From positions 18,352,001-18,416,000 of the forward strand of contig CM121341.1 in NCBI GenBank assembly GCA_051530055.1: DNA of 64,000 nt, given 5' to 3'. The notes below the pieces were generated by a model. The model did no database searches and was not told where the DNA came from. It worked only from the letters and a program-made list of their open reading frames with translations. Both the position numbers and the translations under genes were made by a program. This DNA comes from Neoechinorhynchus agilis (taxonomy: Eukaryota > Acanthocephala). Positions 11,869 to 22,382 of the stretch are shown here, piece after piece (positions within the stretch are counted from its first letter, which is position 1; each line of letters begins with the position of its first letter).

Positions 11869-11927
11869 TTCAATATCGCTTAATTTGGCCATGTCTGTTT
11901 TAGTTTTAATTTTTTTAGAAAGGAAGG

Positions 11928-13385
11928 TCACCACCGTCCGCCAAATTGGAGCTTCTCTCCTTCCTCGGCTGTCGCTATCATGCTAGCAGCATTGCCTCGT
12001 TGTACTGCGAGCGAGATATTTTGTCGCAGAAATACACCTGCTTGTGCGTCGCCGGTTGTTTCTCTCAATTTCTTCGAGAGATCCTGGAGCAGAGTGAGTG
12101 CCGAACGGCCAAGTGCTCCATACGTCTCTACTCCGAAGGGGACAAAATAGTGGAACCTTGCTAATTCTCTATATTTTCGTACCTTCCTCCCTTCCGCTGC
12201 TCTGGCTGCACCTCCAGGGATTTCGAGAGAGTACGCAATGTTGCCAACTGCGAGGGTGTCCACACACGTGGCGTCCCAGAGAATGCATTTGCCCTCCCGC
12301 CACGGAAAGACCGAAATTCCGTCAGGTCGACGACCGTCTAGTCGACAAAGATGGGCGGGTTTCAAGATGTTGGGGAAGTTCGCCGTTCTCAACGCCCGAG
12401 AAATTACGCTGTTGATCTCAGAATGGCGTGAGAACCTTCCTCCTGACTTTCGGCAAACGAGACTGTGTCGCCCGAAAGCATCAACCAAAGACCCACATCG
12501 ACAGCGATGGGGCGTGCATATCGGGAGACCAAGCCTTAAGGACACCTCGATCCTCGTTACCTCATTAGTGAGAAGACTTCCCACAGATGCCAGAGGAACA
12601 GCCCCCAACCACGCCCCCGATTCTCGTGTCGAAACTGCCAACAATCTAGCTCGGACGTCCCCATCGCGAGAACCTGAAAGTAGAGAGTTGCGAGCTCTCG
12701 CGACGAGAGGTCTGTCCCATATCGACTGTCTGAGGCCATTCACGGGAACATGGTTAGCGCGTGTCTGCTGGCACCATTCCTAAACTGCCACCACAAAGTC
12801 CAGGTCAAGACAGAACTTTTCCCTCAGAATTATCTTCGCTATCGGTTGACTCCCCTCATACGATCCAAGAAAGGCCGGCAAGGCAAGGTCTACTAGCGCC
12901 CGAATGCCCAATCCCCCAGATGACACAGGCAATGAAGCTTGTCGCCACTCCTCATCTGAGAGCTGGACATTTAAAATGCGCTCGAGACAAGCCCTCACCT
13001 TGTTGTCGAGCTTAGCCAATCCTTCCTTATGTTTGAAGAATGTTGCTGTGCGGAGGACCTTATATAACAATTTGGGGATAAAGAGTTCGTTCTTTATCAG
13101 AAATAACGCTTCGTGGGCCGAAAGAGCGCTCACCCTATCGCACAGCAACGAAATTTTCGGTATGATACGGCCGACCTCAGATTCCACATTTGAATCAAAG
13201 ACGCAACTATCCAGGAGGCGGAGTTGCTCTGGAGTCGCGAGTTTCAGAACTGGAGCTACGGCCTCGAACCCATACATTAGCTCCTTGACTTTGGCAGCGT
13301 CTTCGATATTTAATACTAGGAGCTCACACTTTTCAGCATTAAGCTCAACGCCAAATCTCGCAGTCTCCCTAATCAGCGTCTTCAA
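11928..13385 (-). mobile_element. R2-like (RLE-type) non-LTR retrotransposon, 5'-truncated, best copy
   Basis: Two overlapping frames on the minus strand encode the C-terminal half of the polyprotein. 13385-12780 is the RT thumb and following helical region (ARFGVELNAEKCELLVLN, IKNELFIPKLLYKVL). 12743-11928 holds a zinc knuckle C-x-C-x9-H-x4-C (CRCG...H...C), then RRPDG, about 10 residues later WDATC and VDT, and the conserved end RQNISLAVQRGNAASM. RPDG...WDAT matches the PD-x(12-14)-D pattern of the restriction-like endonuclease of R2-type elements, placed after the knuckle as in R2. The RT catalytic core is cut off at the 5' end. One frameshift near 12750-12780 joins the two frames. The 3' end is followed by a short A/T-rich tract. 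Confidence 0.8.
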
Positions 13386-13409
13386 GTCGAGTGCAATGCT
13401 TCCATTTTG

Positions 13410-14640
13410 ATTAGTCTCCCCTCATTTCCATCCGCGTCTTTATGTGATGCTTCAAATTGATGAAACGCAAAGTAGAACTTATTGTCTTGGAATATTATCT
13501 TCGGGGGAAAAGATACATTCTTTTGGTAGTTTTGAAACACCGTATTTAAGTTCAATAATTTATTTCCGATGTTTCGTCGAATAATTCCGACAATATCAAG
13601 GTTTGCCATCTAAAACACGAAAATTAGCGTTATCCGACTAACTAGTTATCATCGGGAGATTTCCAAGTATCGCTTTCTTGATTGCGAATAAACTCCTCGG
13701 ATAAAATAAATTTCTTGTCTTTTTCGACGCATCATCCAGCCAACCAAAACCCGATCTAAAAGCTGTCGGGACCTGATTGGTTTTTGTCAATACATGAATT
13801 TAAAAAAGTACACAAACCTTTTGCATTGAATCGGCACTTTGTGCATCCGAACTTTTAATCGAAGATCCGTCTGGGTTTGCTTCGAGGGCAATCGCTTTTG
13901 GCCGCAATGAAACACTCGATGAAAATGGGCTATGTATTGCATTTTGTTTCACAAGTGCCAAGGTTTTAATTTTTTTAGCCTTATAAGTTGTCAGGTGGAC
14001 CGATTCCTTCTGGCTCATATCATCGAGAAATTAAAATGCTAAAGAGAGCTATTTTGTTTTAATGACAACAATTTTCATTTCTTACATTTACAAAATAGTT
14101 AAAGGTCTTACAAAAAATCATTCAAAAACACAAATCATTAAGTTAGAATCAATTTCTAGTTCTGTAATTTACGCCCGTTGATCTCCAAGGAACACGAAAA
14201 GGAATTTAAAAAGATTCAGCATTTTACAAATTCATTACAAAAATCTAATACTTCTTCCAATTTTCATGTCCGACAGAATAAGTGATTCCAATGAATCAAG
14301 CCCCATCAAATGTAGCGCTCGCTGTTTACAGATAAAAGTGGCGCTGCGATATCCCAGAACAATTGGTTTCCGTCCCATTATCTTTCTGACGATCCTGGTG
14401 GACTTTTGATGCAGCCTAATATGATGGCGCGACAATTGATGGGATCTGAAAAGGTTTTTTCGTAGTGTAGGTGAAAAGTTAAGCAAGTGTTTCCCGGTTT
14501 CGGCTTCTTCTATCCTTCTCCAAAATGATCCATCAGTTCGTTTTGTGCAGCGCCCAACTACAAAGGAAAATTTTCTCATTAGAATTGCTTAGGAAGAGAT
14601 GAGAGAATACACGTAATTCAGATTAACTGGAAATCATCGA
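13410..14640. other. Unassigned stretch with three short minus-strand frames
   Basis: Three frames on the minus strand (13609-13382, 14018-13800, 14579-14235) are polar to basic and may be exons or remnants of one host gene next to the R2-like insertion. I recognise no domain and could not join them with clear splice sites, so no gene is called. Confidence 0.3.
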
Positions 14641-14890
14641 CTACGCTACTATAGCATCAAGCCCGTTCCCTTGGTTGTAGCTTCGCTAGGCTGAGTGAAG
14701 AAAGGAGCAGTAGGAATCGCAATAATTCAAACAAAAAATTGACAGCCTTATTTCCCCGCTGTCACTCCCCTAGATCGTTCTCTTGGCTGTGTTTTCGCTA
14801 GGTTGACAGCCTTGTTTCTCAGCGTTTACTCCTCTAACCCGTTCCTTTGGTTTGGTTTCACTAGGCTGCATGAAGAAAGAGACAGTAGTG
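14640..14890. repeat. Dispersed ~130-bp repeat, two tandem units
   Basis: Two diverged units carry CCCGTTCCCTTGG, then a GTAG/TTTCGCTAGGCTG stretch, then GAAGAAAG and CAGTAG. The same units recur, also as two tandem copies, at about 26815-27035. I see no coding capacity and no terminal structure. Confidence 0.7.
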
Positions 14891-14904
14891 TTGTATTCTG
14901 CATC

Positions 14905-15358
14905 GATTTATTTATTTTATTTATAGAAGGAGCTTAAAAGTTTGTCTCGATACACACATGGTTAAGTTCTTCATATCTTTGGTTGATTGGTCTTTTCGAC
15001 ATCTTTCTTTTTCGGCTTGAATTTATCGTTCACTTTCACACAACGGAGGCGCTAAGCCGTACTCGAAGGAGCAAGGCCAACCCTCTTTTTGGGACCGATG
15101 GGCGATCTCAAAACCTGACCCCACCCCTTCAAGCAGCCTTGCACACCCGTGGAACTCAGCGGCCGGTGGCGTTGAACCTTCGACATAACAAGCGCATTGT
15201 GAACGCGCATACCGCACGGCCACTGGGCCCCACATGGATTTGAATAACTGGTTTTCATTATGTCACACGAACCAGCTTCCGCACCACACATTACTGTATA
15301 TAGTAACAATTCCGTATGGTACTAATCGATATATAAAAATATAAATCAATATATAACA
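14905..15358 (-). repeat. 3' LTR of the older Ty3/gypsy element (approximate)
   Basis: This stretch aligns with about 23345-23825. Shared blocks include ACACATGGTTA, the CTGGGCCCCA region and ATAAATCAATATATAACA. On the minus strand it starts TGTTATATATTGATT at 15358, directly after a purine-rich tract (AGTGAAGGGGGAGGA) suited to plus-strand priming. The two copies are clearly diverged, with indels, so this is an old insertion. The inner boundary is uncertain. Confidence 0.7.
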
Positions 15359-15375
15359 TTTCCTCCCCCTTCACT

Positions 15376-16204
15376 CTAGGTGTTCCGAAACCTGGGAGGT
15401 GGTCGTCGAATTCGGCTACTTCTCCGCAAGGTCCGCGTGTTGATCATTTCGGGGGCTTCTTTACCATCGTCTGTTCGTGGGTCCCTTTCGGTTCCGTCTT
15501 CCTCCCGATCTGGGGACGCTATATTTGCTGGCGGGATCGGATTTGTCACATGTTCTGTGGGTACTGCTTGGCTTCTCATATGGTCTGCGTGGACCCTCAA
15601 CGTTCTGTTATCCTGCGTGACCATGTCGTAGGACGCCCATGCCCTTTTTGCGATCACTTCCCCTTGGCGCCATGGATCCTCTTTTCTGTGTCGAAACCAT
15701 ACTCCCTGTGCTCTGAAATCCCGCGGTTTCGTCTTCTGGTCGTACGCAGCCTTGTGGTTGACTTGCATTTTTCGAGCCGTGGTTTGAGGAGTTGGCTTGA
15801 TCCGATCTAGTAACGTAGGCAGCCTTGTTCCGAACATCATCTTGGCAGATGAATTACCGATATTGCGGTAGCTCATCAGAAATTGCTGTAGCTGCGTGTG
15901 TCGATCTGCTGCCCACATCATCTGATAACCCTCTCTTTGAACGTCCGCACTATCCGTTCTGCTAGTCCATTTGATTTAGGATGGTAGGGTGTAACTTGTC
16001 CACGTTGGATTCTATTATCTTGAAGAAATTTCTGGAACTCTCTGGAGATGAATGGCGGACCATTATTACTAACGCTAATATTTCCCTTAGTGTTCGTATT
16101 ACCATGGACGCTGTCGTCGATCTCATCTCGATGATTTCGGGCCATTTCGTTGTTGTGTCTACCAAACCTTCCAACCCAGCTTTCGATATCGGAATCTAAC
16201 CTGG
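15376..16204 (-). pseudogene. Integrase C-terminal part of the older Ty3/gypsy element
   Basis: Two minus-strand frames cover the integrase. 16145-15918 has SNNGPPFISREFQKFLQDN and YHPKSNGLAERIVRTFKE, the second and third parts of the DDE core. 15921-15376 has the following helices (MSYRNIGNSSAKMMFGTRL) and a basic C-terminal tail (TRTLRRSSRIRRPPPRF). The upstream part of the same gene continues on the far side of the younger element, from 20450, so the younger element sits inside this integrase. Confidence 0.85.
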
Positions 16205-16209
16205 GCTAC

Positions 16210-16358
16210 TGTCGCATTGTATTCTTTTTTTAGCGACATTTTTTATTCAACACTTCATCACACACACCTATTTTTAACCCTACATGATAAATCGATCAAG
16301 CGTGTGTTAATCGACCAGTCGACCAATCGATTAAAAACGTGTTAATCGACCTATCACA
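16210..16358 (-). repeat. 3' LTR of the younger Ty3/gypsy element
   Basis: A 149-bp direct repeat of 20301-20449, with about two differences. It contains repeated ATCGATCAA/TCGACCAATCGATT motifs and is flanked on the outside by the 5-bp duplication GCTAC. Confidence 0.95.
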
Positions 16359-17527
16359 TCTTCTCCCCCTCTGAGATATTGATCATATGGTCTTGTGGGT
16401 CTCCTTCGGTTTCTAGAGCTTCGTCTCAATTCCGGGATCGCTATCTTTTCCTCTGTACCTGTTTCAACTCTATCTTCGCCTTCACAGGTTCTGTCTTCTT
16501 TTTCGATAGGTCGTGGTTCCATAATGTTTTCGCTTTCTTTCTTTTTTTCGGGTTCCTCGTCTACTGTCTCTTTTTTTGGTGACTCTTGGTCATGGATTCT
16601 CGTTCTTATTTGATCCGCGTGATATCGCTGTCTATCTTTCCCTGTTTTGATTCGGTACGAGTTTGGTCCAGTCTGAGCTAGGACGATGCCTTCATTCCAT
16701 TCATTTCGTCTGCTATCTCGTACCCAAACTGTATCATTTTCGTCGAATTTCCTTATTTCGCTTTTACCGTCATGTCGCTCTTTCATCTTTCTCAGATTTC
16801 GTTTGATCGTCTTCTCCGTTGTTGGTCGTAGGTTATCTAGACATGTGGCTATTCTCCTTCCGAACATTAACTCCGATGGCGCTTTTCCAGTAGTGCTGTG
16901 CGGTGTATTTCGATATGCGAGTAGAAACCTTTGGATGTCTCTCTTTCTATCCGTAGTCTTGGTCAACAACGCCCTTAATTTTAACGTCTTTATGAATCTC
17001 TCCACCAATCCATTAGTTTTCGGATGATGTGGGGTTGTTCGCACAGCATCGATTCCATTAGCTTGACAGAACGCTCTGAATTCGTGGCTCGCAAATTGGG
17101 GGCCATTATCGGAAACGATTGTTTCTGGTACCCCAAATCTCACAAATAATTCGCGTACTCGATTGACGACATTATCCGTTGAGAAATTGTTGCCAGACCA
17201 TACTTCGGGCCATTTTGTGTATGCGTCCATTGCCACCAGGTACAACTTTCCTTCGATAGGGCCGGCTATGTCCAGATGTATTCGCTTACCAGGACCTTGT
17301 GGAACATCCCAATTGATCAACGGGACCTCGCGTGCTTCAGGGCGCAATCGTTGACAATTTTGGCAGGTATTTATTTCCCTAATAATGTTGTGATCCAATT
17401 CCGGCCACCAACAATAATAACGCGATAAGGCCTTCATGGCGTTCTCTCCTGGATGTCCGTGATGCATTATTTTAAGAAAATGGCTTCGAAGAGATTCTGG
17501 CACCACTATTCTTTGATTATACATCAC
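16331..17527 (-). CDS. Ty3/gypsy integrase (younger element)
   Basis: This 398-residue frame encodes an integrase. An H-H-C-C zinc domain (HHGHPGENAMKAL, then CQNCQRL) is followed by the DDE catalytic core: D in RIHLDIAGPIEG, D in ETIVSDNGPQFASHEF, E in PKTNGLVERFIKTLK. The GPY/F-type C-terminal module follows (VWVRDSRRNEWNEG, then TGPNSYRI), and then an acidic and basic tail with RRSSRNRRRPTRP. All three catalytic residues are present. The frame runs into the 3' LTR. It joins the RNase H frame upstream across a short region with a stop. Confidence 0.93.
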   Translation of the reverse strand: MMYNQRIVVPESLRSHFLKIMHHGHPGENAMKALSRYYCWWPELDHNIIREINTCQNCQRLRPEAREVPLINWDVPQGPGKRIHLDIAGPIEGKLYLVAMDAYTKWPEVWSGNNFSTDNVVNRVRELFVRFGVPETIVSDNGPQFASHEFRAFCQANGIDAVRTTPHHPKTNGLVERFIKTLKLRALLTKTTDRKRDIQRFLLAYRNTPHSTTGKAPSELMFGRRIATCLDNLRPTTEKTIKRNLRKMKERHDGKSEIRKFDENDTVWVRDSRRNEWNEGIVLAQTGPNSYRIKTGKDRQRYHADQIRTRIHDQESPKKETVDEEPEKKKESENIMEPRPIEKEDRTCEGEDRVETGTEEKIAIPELRRSSRNRRRPTRPYDQYLRGGEDVIGRLTRF

Positions 17528-17599
17528 TATGCCGTCTTCTATGTTGAGTTCATTCTTTCTATTGTAAATAGCCGCAGATACATCTCCGCATCGTTTCGG

Positions 17600-18460
17600 T
17601 CATCCTTCGATTAAACAACGCTTCACCTTCGCCAACTGCTTATCCGTCATCGTGGCCTTTCGTAAGCCTTCTATGCTTAAATCGAAACGGTCCGTCTTCT
17701 CCGTTTGGATTAGCCTGATCAACTTTATTTCACTGACACTGCTCATATCGTTCGCTGTTTGATCCGGCATCCTTGACAGTGTATCCGCAATCGAATTTTC
17801 AATTCCTGGAATATGACTGATCTCATATTCGTATTGCGCCAGGAAAAGTGCCCATCGTACTATTCTATTATTCGTCAGCTTCGGTAATTCTCTGTTCCTT
17901 CCAAAAATAAACTCTAATGGTTTATGATCGGTATGTAACTGAAAACGACGTCCATATAAATACTCGTGAAAATATTTCACTCCGTATACCAAGGCTAAGG
18001 CTTCCTTTTCAATCGACGAATAATTTAGTTCGGCTGCTTGCAATAGTCGAGATGCAAAAGCTATCGGAACAAGACCCTCCGGTGTGCGATGAAACAACGC
18101 TGCGCCAAGTCCTCGCTCGCTGGCATCACAAGTGAGCGTTATTGGCGTTCGCTCATCGAATGGGATGAGTTCTTGAGAATTTTTCAAACTTTCTTTAATA
18201 TTGTCGAAACAATTCTGGTGTTCGTCCGTCCACTCCCATATACTTTTAGACGAAACTAACCTGTAAAGACGCTCGCATGTATTCTGAAAATTTGGAACAA
18301 ATCGAATGTGGAAGTTCGCTAAACCGAGGAATGATCGAAGCTCCTTTTGATTTCGCGGACTGACTGCATTCGTGAGAGCTCTGGTCTTATCATCCGTCAC
18401 ACATATTCTGTTGTTTTTGAAGGTATACCCCAGATATTTCACTTCGGTCTTCATGAACAT
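17600..18460 (-). CDS. Ty3/gypsy RT end and RNase H (younger element)
   Basis: It begins with the end of the RT (VKYLGYTF) and the connection region (SFLGLANFHIRFVPNFQ). The RNase H-like domain follows, with TCDASERGLGAALF (first catalytic D), then SSIEKEALALVYGVKYFHEY (E) and QLHTDHKPLEFIF (D). The last part is SRMPD and a polar tail. Compared with the RT frame before it there is a frameshift at about 18455, between LKVSPEKC and the MFMKTEVKYLGY part. Confidence 0.93.
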   Translation of the reverse strand: MFMKTEVKYLGYTFKNNRICVTDDKTRALTNAVSPRNQKELRSFLGLANFHIRFVPNFQNTCERLYRLVSSKSIWEWTDEHQNCFDNIKESLKNSQELIPFDERTPITLTCDASERGLGAALFHRTPEGLVPIAFASRLLQAAELNYSSIEKEALALVYGVKYFHEYLYGRRFQLHTDHKPLEFIFGRNRELPKLTNNRIVRWALFLAQYEYEISHIPGIENSIADTLSRMPDQTANDMSSVSEIKLIRLIQTEKTDRFDLSIEGLRKATMTDKQLAKVKRCLIEG

Positions 18461-19074
18461 TTCTCAGGTGATACTTTGAGATTGACATCCAGCAGACGTT
18501 GAAATACTTGTTCCAAAGTTTTCCGATGAGTAGTCATGTTTTCGGTTCCTATGATAATATCGTCCAAATACGCGCATACTCCCTGGATTCCTTTGAGAAG
18601 ATCATCGATGTAATTCTGGAAGATAGCTGGCGCGGCTGATATTCCGAATGGTAATCTCGTGAATCTATATGTTCCCCATGGAGTACTGATCGATAGTAAC
18701 TTACTGCTTTCATCATCCATTGGTAGTTGCAGGTAAGCTTCTTTCAGATCGATTACAGAGTACAATCTACTACCCGCTATCTGATGAGCAATGTCCTCGA
18801 ACGTCGGCATTATGTGGGTTCCGTCTTTCAAAAATTTGTTAATTGTGACTCGGAAATCCCCACATAAACGAATTTTCCCCGAAGGTTTCCTAACAACTAC
18901 TAACGGTGTCAACCAATCGGGACTTTCCTTATTGCTATCCACGGGAACGAGGATACCTGCATCGACCAATCGATCGATTTCGTTCTTAACCGGTCGTTGA
19001 AGAGAATAAGAAATCCTTCTCGGAGCCCATTTAACCGGTTGCTTATTCTGCTCCATGAATAATTTCACCACCAT
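18451..19074 (-). CDS. Ty3/gypsy reverse transcriptase (younger element)
   Basis: This 207-residue frame carries the RT fingers and palm: VVVRKPSGKIRLCGDFRVT, YSVIDLKEAYLQLP (first catalytic D), FTRLPFGISAAPAIFQ, and CAYLDDIIIG with the YLDD active site. In frame upstream it reads EYKKNYRAVFEPSVTPINN, directly after the truncated protease, so the usual 100-odd residues between protease and RT are missing (internal deletion). Confidence 0.93.
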   Translation of the reverse strand: MVVKLFMEQNKQPVKWAPRRISYSLQRPVKNEIDRLVDAGILVPVDSNKESPDWLTPLVVVRKPSGKIRLCGDFRVTINKFLKDGTHIMPTFEDIAHQIAGSRLYSVIDLKEAYLQLPMDDESSKLLSISTPWGTYRFTRLPFGISAAPAIFQNYIDDLLKGIQGVCAYLDDIIIGTENMTTHRKTLEQVFQRLLDVNLKVSPEKCS

Positions 19075-20330
19075 GTTGTTGATAGGTGTGACACTTGGTT
19101 CGAAGACAGCTCTGTAATTTTTCTTATATTCGTCAAATTCGGACTTCCTATTGCTTTCCAGACCTTTTCGTTAATGATAGAGACGGTGGCACCTGTATCA
19201 AACTCCATTCTTATTGGTCTTGCGTTGATCTGTATGTCTAAGCAGGCTACCTTCCTACCGCTCACCCGATTGATTATATCCATTTTATCCGCATCCACAT
19301 CACTATTGATCGATAAGCAAGGGGATCTCGTGCCATTTCGACTTTCTCGCACTTTAAACACTTTTGATCGACAACAACGTGCATAGTGCCCGATTTTGTT
19401 GCATTTGCGACAACGTGATTTCGTTGCCGGACATCCTGAACCAGGTTTATGTGACCATCCACAATTGTTACAAGCCTCGTTGTCCAGAGCATCTTTATCT
19501 CTGTATACTTTTCGTTGGCTCCATCCCCTCCTTCGAGATTCGAAACTCTTTCCCTCTATCCGATTTATATCCGGATTTCTAACATAACTTTCCCTGCTTG
19601 CGCTGATTATCTTTTGTGCATTATCGCTAGCCTCCATTGTTTTCGCTAATTCTAACAGCCTTTCGAGTGTCATGTCCTTTGATTGCATTGCTACCCTTCT
19701 AAGGGAGTCATTTGGCGTATTCAGTATTACGACGTCCTTAATCCGATCCTCCACGGCGTTTCTCTCATTCTTAATATCCTCTGAGAAAAAATTACAACCG
19801 CGTGCCGCTCCCCTCAACTCCGTCACCCATTCTTCATGTGTTTGGCATTCCTCCTTCTTCTTGGAGTTAAACATATATCGTGCCAAAATCTCAGGAACCT
19901 CTGTCTGGAAATGTCGCTCTAACGTCTCCAGTGGTTCACTATATGGCATATTCAATAAGTCTTGAGCGGCTGTTATCTTCTTTATCGTTTCATATGTGTC
20001 AGCCCCAATCCAGGCTAGCAAACTTGATTTCTGATACTCGCTTCCGTCAATTCCATTCGCTTTCATGTATTCATTCACTTGTTCCATATACTCGCACCAC
20101 GATTGTTTTGTGGAATCGAATGGTCGGAATGGACTCACTGTCTTCTTTTCTGGGTTTTCTAATTGTCCAGTACATTTCATGACTTTGAACATCTCCATAA
20201 TCATCGCATTCTGTTGCTGCTGTTGCTGTAACAACTCTTTGATTTGGGTTGCTTGATCCTTCAGGATTTCGCCCAACGGGATCCCACCCTCGTCGCCAGA
20301 TGTCGCATTGTATTCTTTTTTTAGCGACAT
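19065..20330 (-). CDS. Ty3/gypsy Gag and protease (younger element)
   Basis: This 421-residue frame holds a Gag capsid-like helical domain (WCEYMEQVNEYMKANGIDG onward). Two zinc knuckles follow (CNNCGWSHKPGSGC and CRKCNKIGHYARCC), then the start of an aspartic protease with FDTGATVSIINEKVWKAIG. It breaks off soon after, where the sequence jumps to the RT region. The ATG at 20330 lies inside the 5' LTR, so the first residues (MSLKKEYNA) are encoded by LTR sequence. The frame stays open across the LTR edge and the primer-binding-like site. Confidence 0.92.
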   Translation of the reverse strand: MSLKKEYNATSGDEGGIPLGEILKDQATQIKELLQQQQQQNAMIMEMFKVMKCTGQLENPEKKTVSPFRPFDSTKQSWCEYMEQVNEYMKANGIDGSEYQKSSLLAWIGADTYETIKKITAAQDLLNMPYSEPLETLERHFQTEVPEILARYMFNSKKKEECQTHEEWVTELRGAARGCNFFSEDIKNERNAVEDRIKDVVILNTPNDSLRRVAMQSKDMTLERLLELAKTMEASDNAQKIISASRESYVRNPDINRIEGKSFESRRRGWSQRKVYRDKDALDNEACNNCGWSHKPGSGCPATKSRCRKCNKIGHYARCCRSKVFKVRESRNGTRSPCLSINSDVDADKMDIINRVSGRKVACLDIQINARPIRMEFDTGATVSIINEKVWKAIGSPNLTNIRKITELSSNQVSHLSTTWW

Positions 20331-20449
20331 TTTTTATTCAACACTTCATCACACACACCTATTTTTAAACCTACATGATAAATCGATCAAGCGTGTGTTA
20401 ATCGACCAGTCGACCAATCGATTAAAAACGTGTTAATCGACCTATCGCA
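20301..20449 (-). repeat. 5' LTR of the younger Ty3/gypsy element
   Basis: A 149-bp repeat nearly identical to 16210-16358, with the 5-bp target duplication GCTAC directly outside at 20450-20454. It contains the Gag start codon. Confidence 0.95.
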
Positions 20450-22310
20450 GCTACCACACATAATATCTCGATAGGTTTCCGCCAAGACTGTGTTTAGCAT
20501 ATCACTTAGAACGACGATTTGACCTGGCATCATGATAATGCCCCCTTCAACTGGTAGCTCGTCCTTGTGGCTCGCATAAAGATGAAACGCGCTTGGGATC
20601 TTGTTGGGTTAATTCGTTTCGACATACTTTCTCACCATACATAATTCGGAGTCTGTTCCAGTTGCGATTTTCAAAGATTGCAATGATAATGTCAAGACTT
20701 CAGATATTTCATTTTGCGTCTCTTCTATGAGGTTAGTACTTTCTGGACTGTCCCCCGTTCTTGAGCTAAACCTCGATAGTACGTCTGCCATTGCATTTTT
20801 CTTACCCTCAATGTGAACTAACTGATAATTGTACTGGGACATGACAATCGCCCAGCGTACTAGTCTGTGGTTTGAAGTCTTGTAAGTTCCGATTTTCTCC
20901 GAAAATGAATTGTAAGGGTTTGTGGTCACTCACCAACGTGAAGGCACGTCCCATCAGGTAAAAATTAAACTTCGTCACGCCGTACACCAGTGCCAATGCT
21001 TCCTGTTCAATCTGGGCATACCTCTGTTCGGCTGGTTGGAGAATCCTCGAGCAATAAGCGACCGGTCTGAACTGTCCTTCGGTTTCTTTCTGAAGTAAAA
21101 AAAAGCAGCTAGGCCCTTTTCGCAAGCGTCGCACATGAAGCGTAGCGGACTCTCGCCATCGTACGGTATGAGTACTTGAACACTGTACAGCGCATTTTTG
21201 ATGTCCTCAATTGGCTTATCTTGCTCCGCTCTTCAGTGCCAACTTACTTCTTTTTTAATAGGCGATATAAGGGTGTGCACTTAGACTGCTGGTTCGGAAT
21301 AAATCTTTCCACGAAATTGACCGCACCGATAAACGCTCAGAGCTATGTTACATTGGTTGGGCTATTCATTGAACGAATCGCTTCAATTCTCTCCTCGTCC
21401 GGTTTTATTTGATTAGTCTCGAGCACATGCCCTAGGAACTGGATCCTTTGCTGCATGACCGAGCACTTTTCATTCTTAGCTTTCATTCCACTATCAGATA
21501 ACCTCTTAAGTACTTCCTTGAGATTGGTTGTTTTGGAGAACTACAATTGATTATCTATTAAATTCAATATTTCGATCCCCTACCTTAGATCTTCTTCAGA
21601 ATTGTTGGTAGAGTGAACACTTTGTGTAAAACTTACCAACAATTCTGAAAAGGATCTAAGATAGGGGATCCAAATAATGAATTTAATAAATAATCAATTG
21701 TAGTTCTCCAAAAGAACCAACAAACTATGAATCATCTTTCCTTGAGATTTTCAAGATGGGATTGATCATTATTCCCGGCTACAATTACATCATCTAAGTA
21801 GACCGAAACATTCGGAATCCCGTGCAACAAGTCACTCATATAACGTTGAAATATAAGTGGCGCGGCCGACACTCCGTAAGACGGTCTACAGAATTTGTAG
21901 TGGCCGATCGGAGTGGAGATTGTTAGTATTGATCTGTACTTCGATTCGACAAGCATTTACAGGTATGCCTCTTTTAGATCGATCATCGAATATTTCTGTC
22001 CACCTGCGATTGGGTACATCGATTCTTCTTCAAATGTTGGCATAATGTATGAGTTAGTCGTCAAATGTAGATTGATTTTTGCTCTGAAGTAGCCACATAA
22101 TCGTATCCCTCCATTCCGTTTCTTGACCACAACGATTGGAGTCACCCACTCTATCGCTTCCTTTGATGCGTCGACCGATTCGAGAATTCCAGATGATACC
22201 ATTCGGTTGATCTCTTCGCTTATCGGTTCGCAAAGCATTATAGGTATCTTTCTCGATGGTATACACTTTAGAGTTGCTTGTGGCGAGATAATTTCGCTTA
22301 AAAATTCTTA
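20450..22310 (-). pseudogene. Older Ty3/gypsy element: RT, RNase H and start of integrase
   Basis: Minus-strand frames in order: 22238-21957, RT fingers with IEWVTPIVVVKKRNGGIRLC and YSMIDLKEAYL; 21956-21732, RT palm with YGVSAAPLIFQRYM and SVYLDDVIVAG (YLDD kept); about 21525-21135, connection with RIQFLGHVLETNQIKPDEER and FMCDACEKGLAAFF; 21134-20609, RNase H with FTLVSDHKPLQFIFGENR. The integrase part then runs up to the younger element at 20449. Several frameshifts and stops are present, and a 212-bp foldback splits the RT at 21526-21737. Confidence 0.9.
21514..21749 (-). repeat. Foldback element inside the Ty3/gypsy RT, 12-bp target duplication
   Basis: Inverted arms (GAGAACTACAATTGATTAT and its complement near 21700) enclose an inner core. 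On the minus strand, 21599-21570 reads CTGAAGA, A, GATC, loop, GGATC, GAAA, the cleanest hammerhead-type core in the window; a worn second copy lies in the other arm. The loop contains CACTTTGTGTAAAAC. The 12-bp direct repeat TTCCTTGAGATT lies at 21514-21525 and 21738-21749. Because it splits a recognisable RT reading frame, the insertion is certain. Confidence 0.92.
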
Positions 22311-22382
22311 ATGTGCCTTGTCCTTGATGCGAACAAATCTTTCATCTCCATTAGCAGCTTTTCTTGCTCGTCAATGTTAACC

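Larger units (their letters stand above)
16205..20454 (-). mobile_element. Younger Ty3/gypsy LTR retrotransposon with 5-bp target duplication
   Basis: A complete but defective element of 4,240 bp (16210-20449) on the minus strand. The two LTRs are 149 bp each, start TG(T/C)GATAGG, end GCGACA, and differ at about two positions. The 5-bp repeat GCTAC flanks it (16205-16209 and 20450-20454). A primer-binding-like TGGCGACGAGGGTGGG directly follows the 5' LTR, and a purine tract AGAGGGGGAGAAGA precedes the 3' LTR. The order gag, protease, RT, RNase H, integrase is that of Ty3/gypsy. It lies in the integrase of an older Ty3/gypsy element in the same orientation. Confidence 0.95.
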
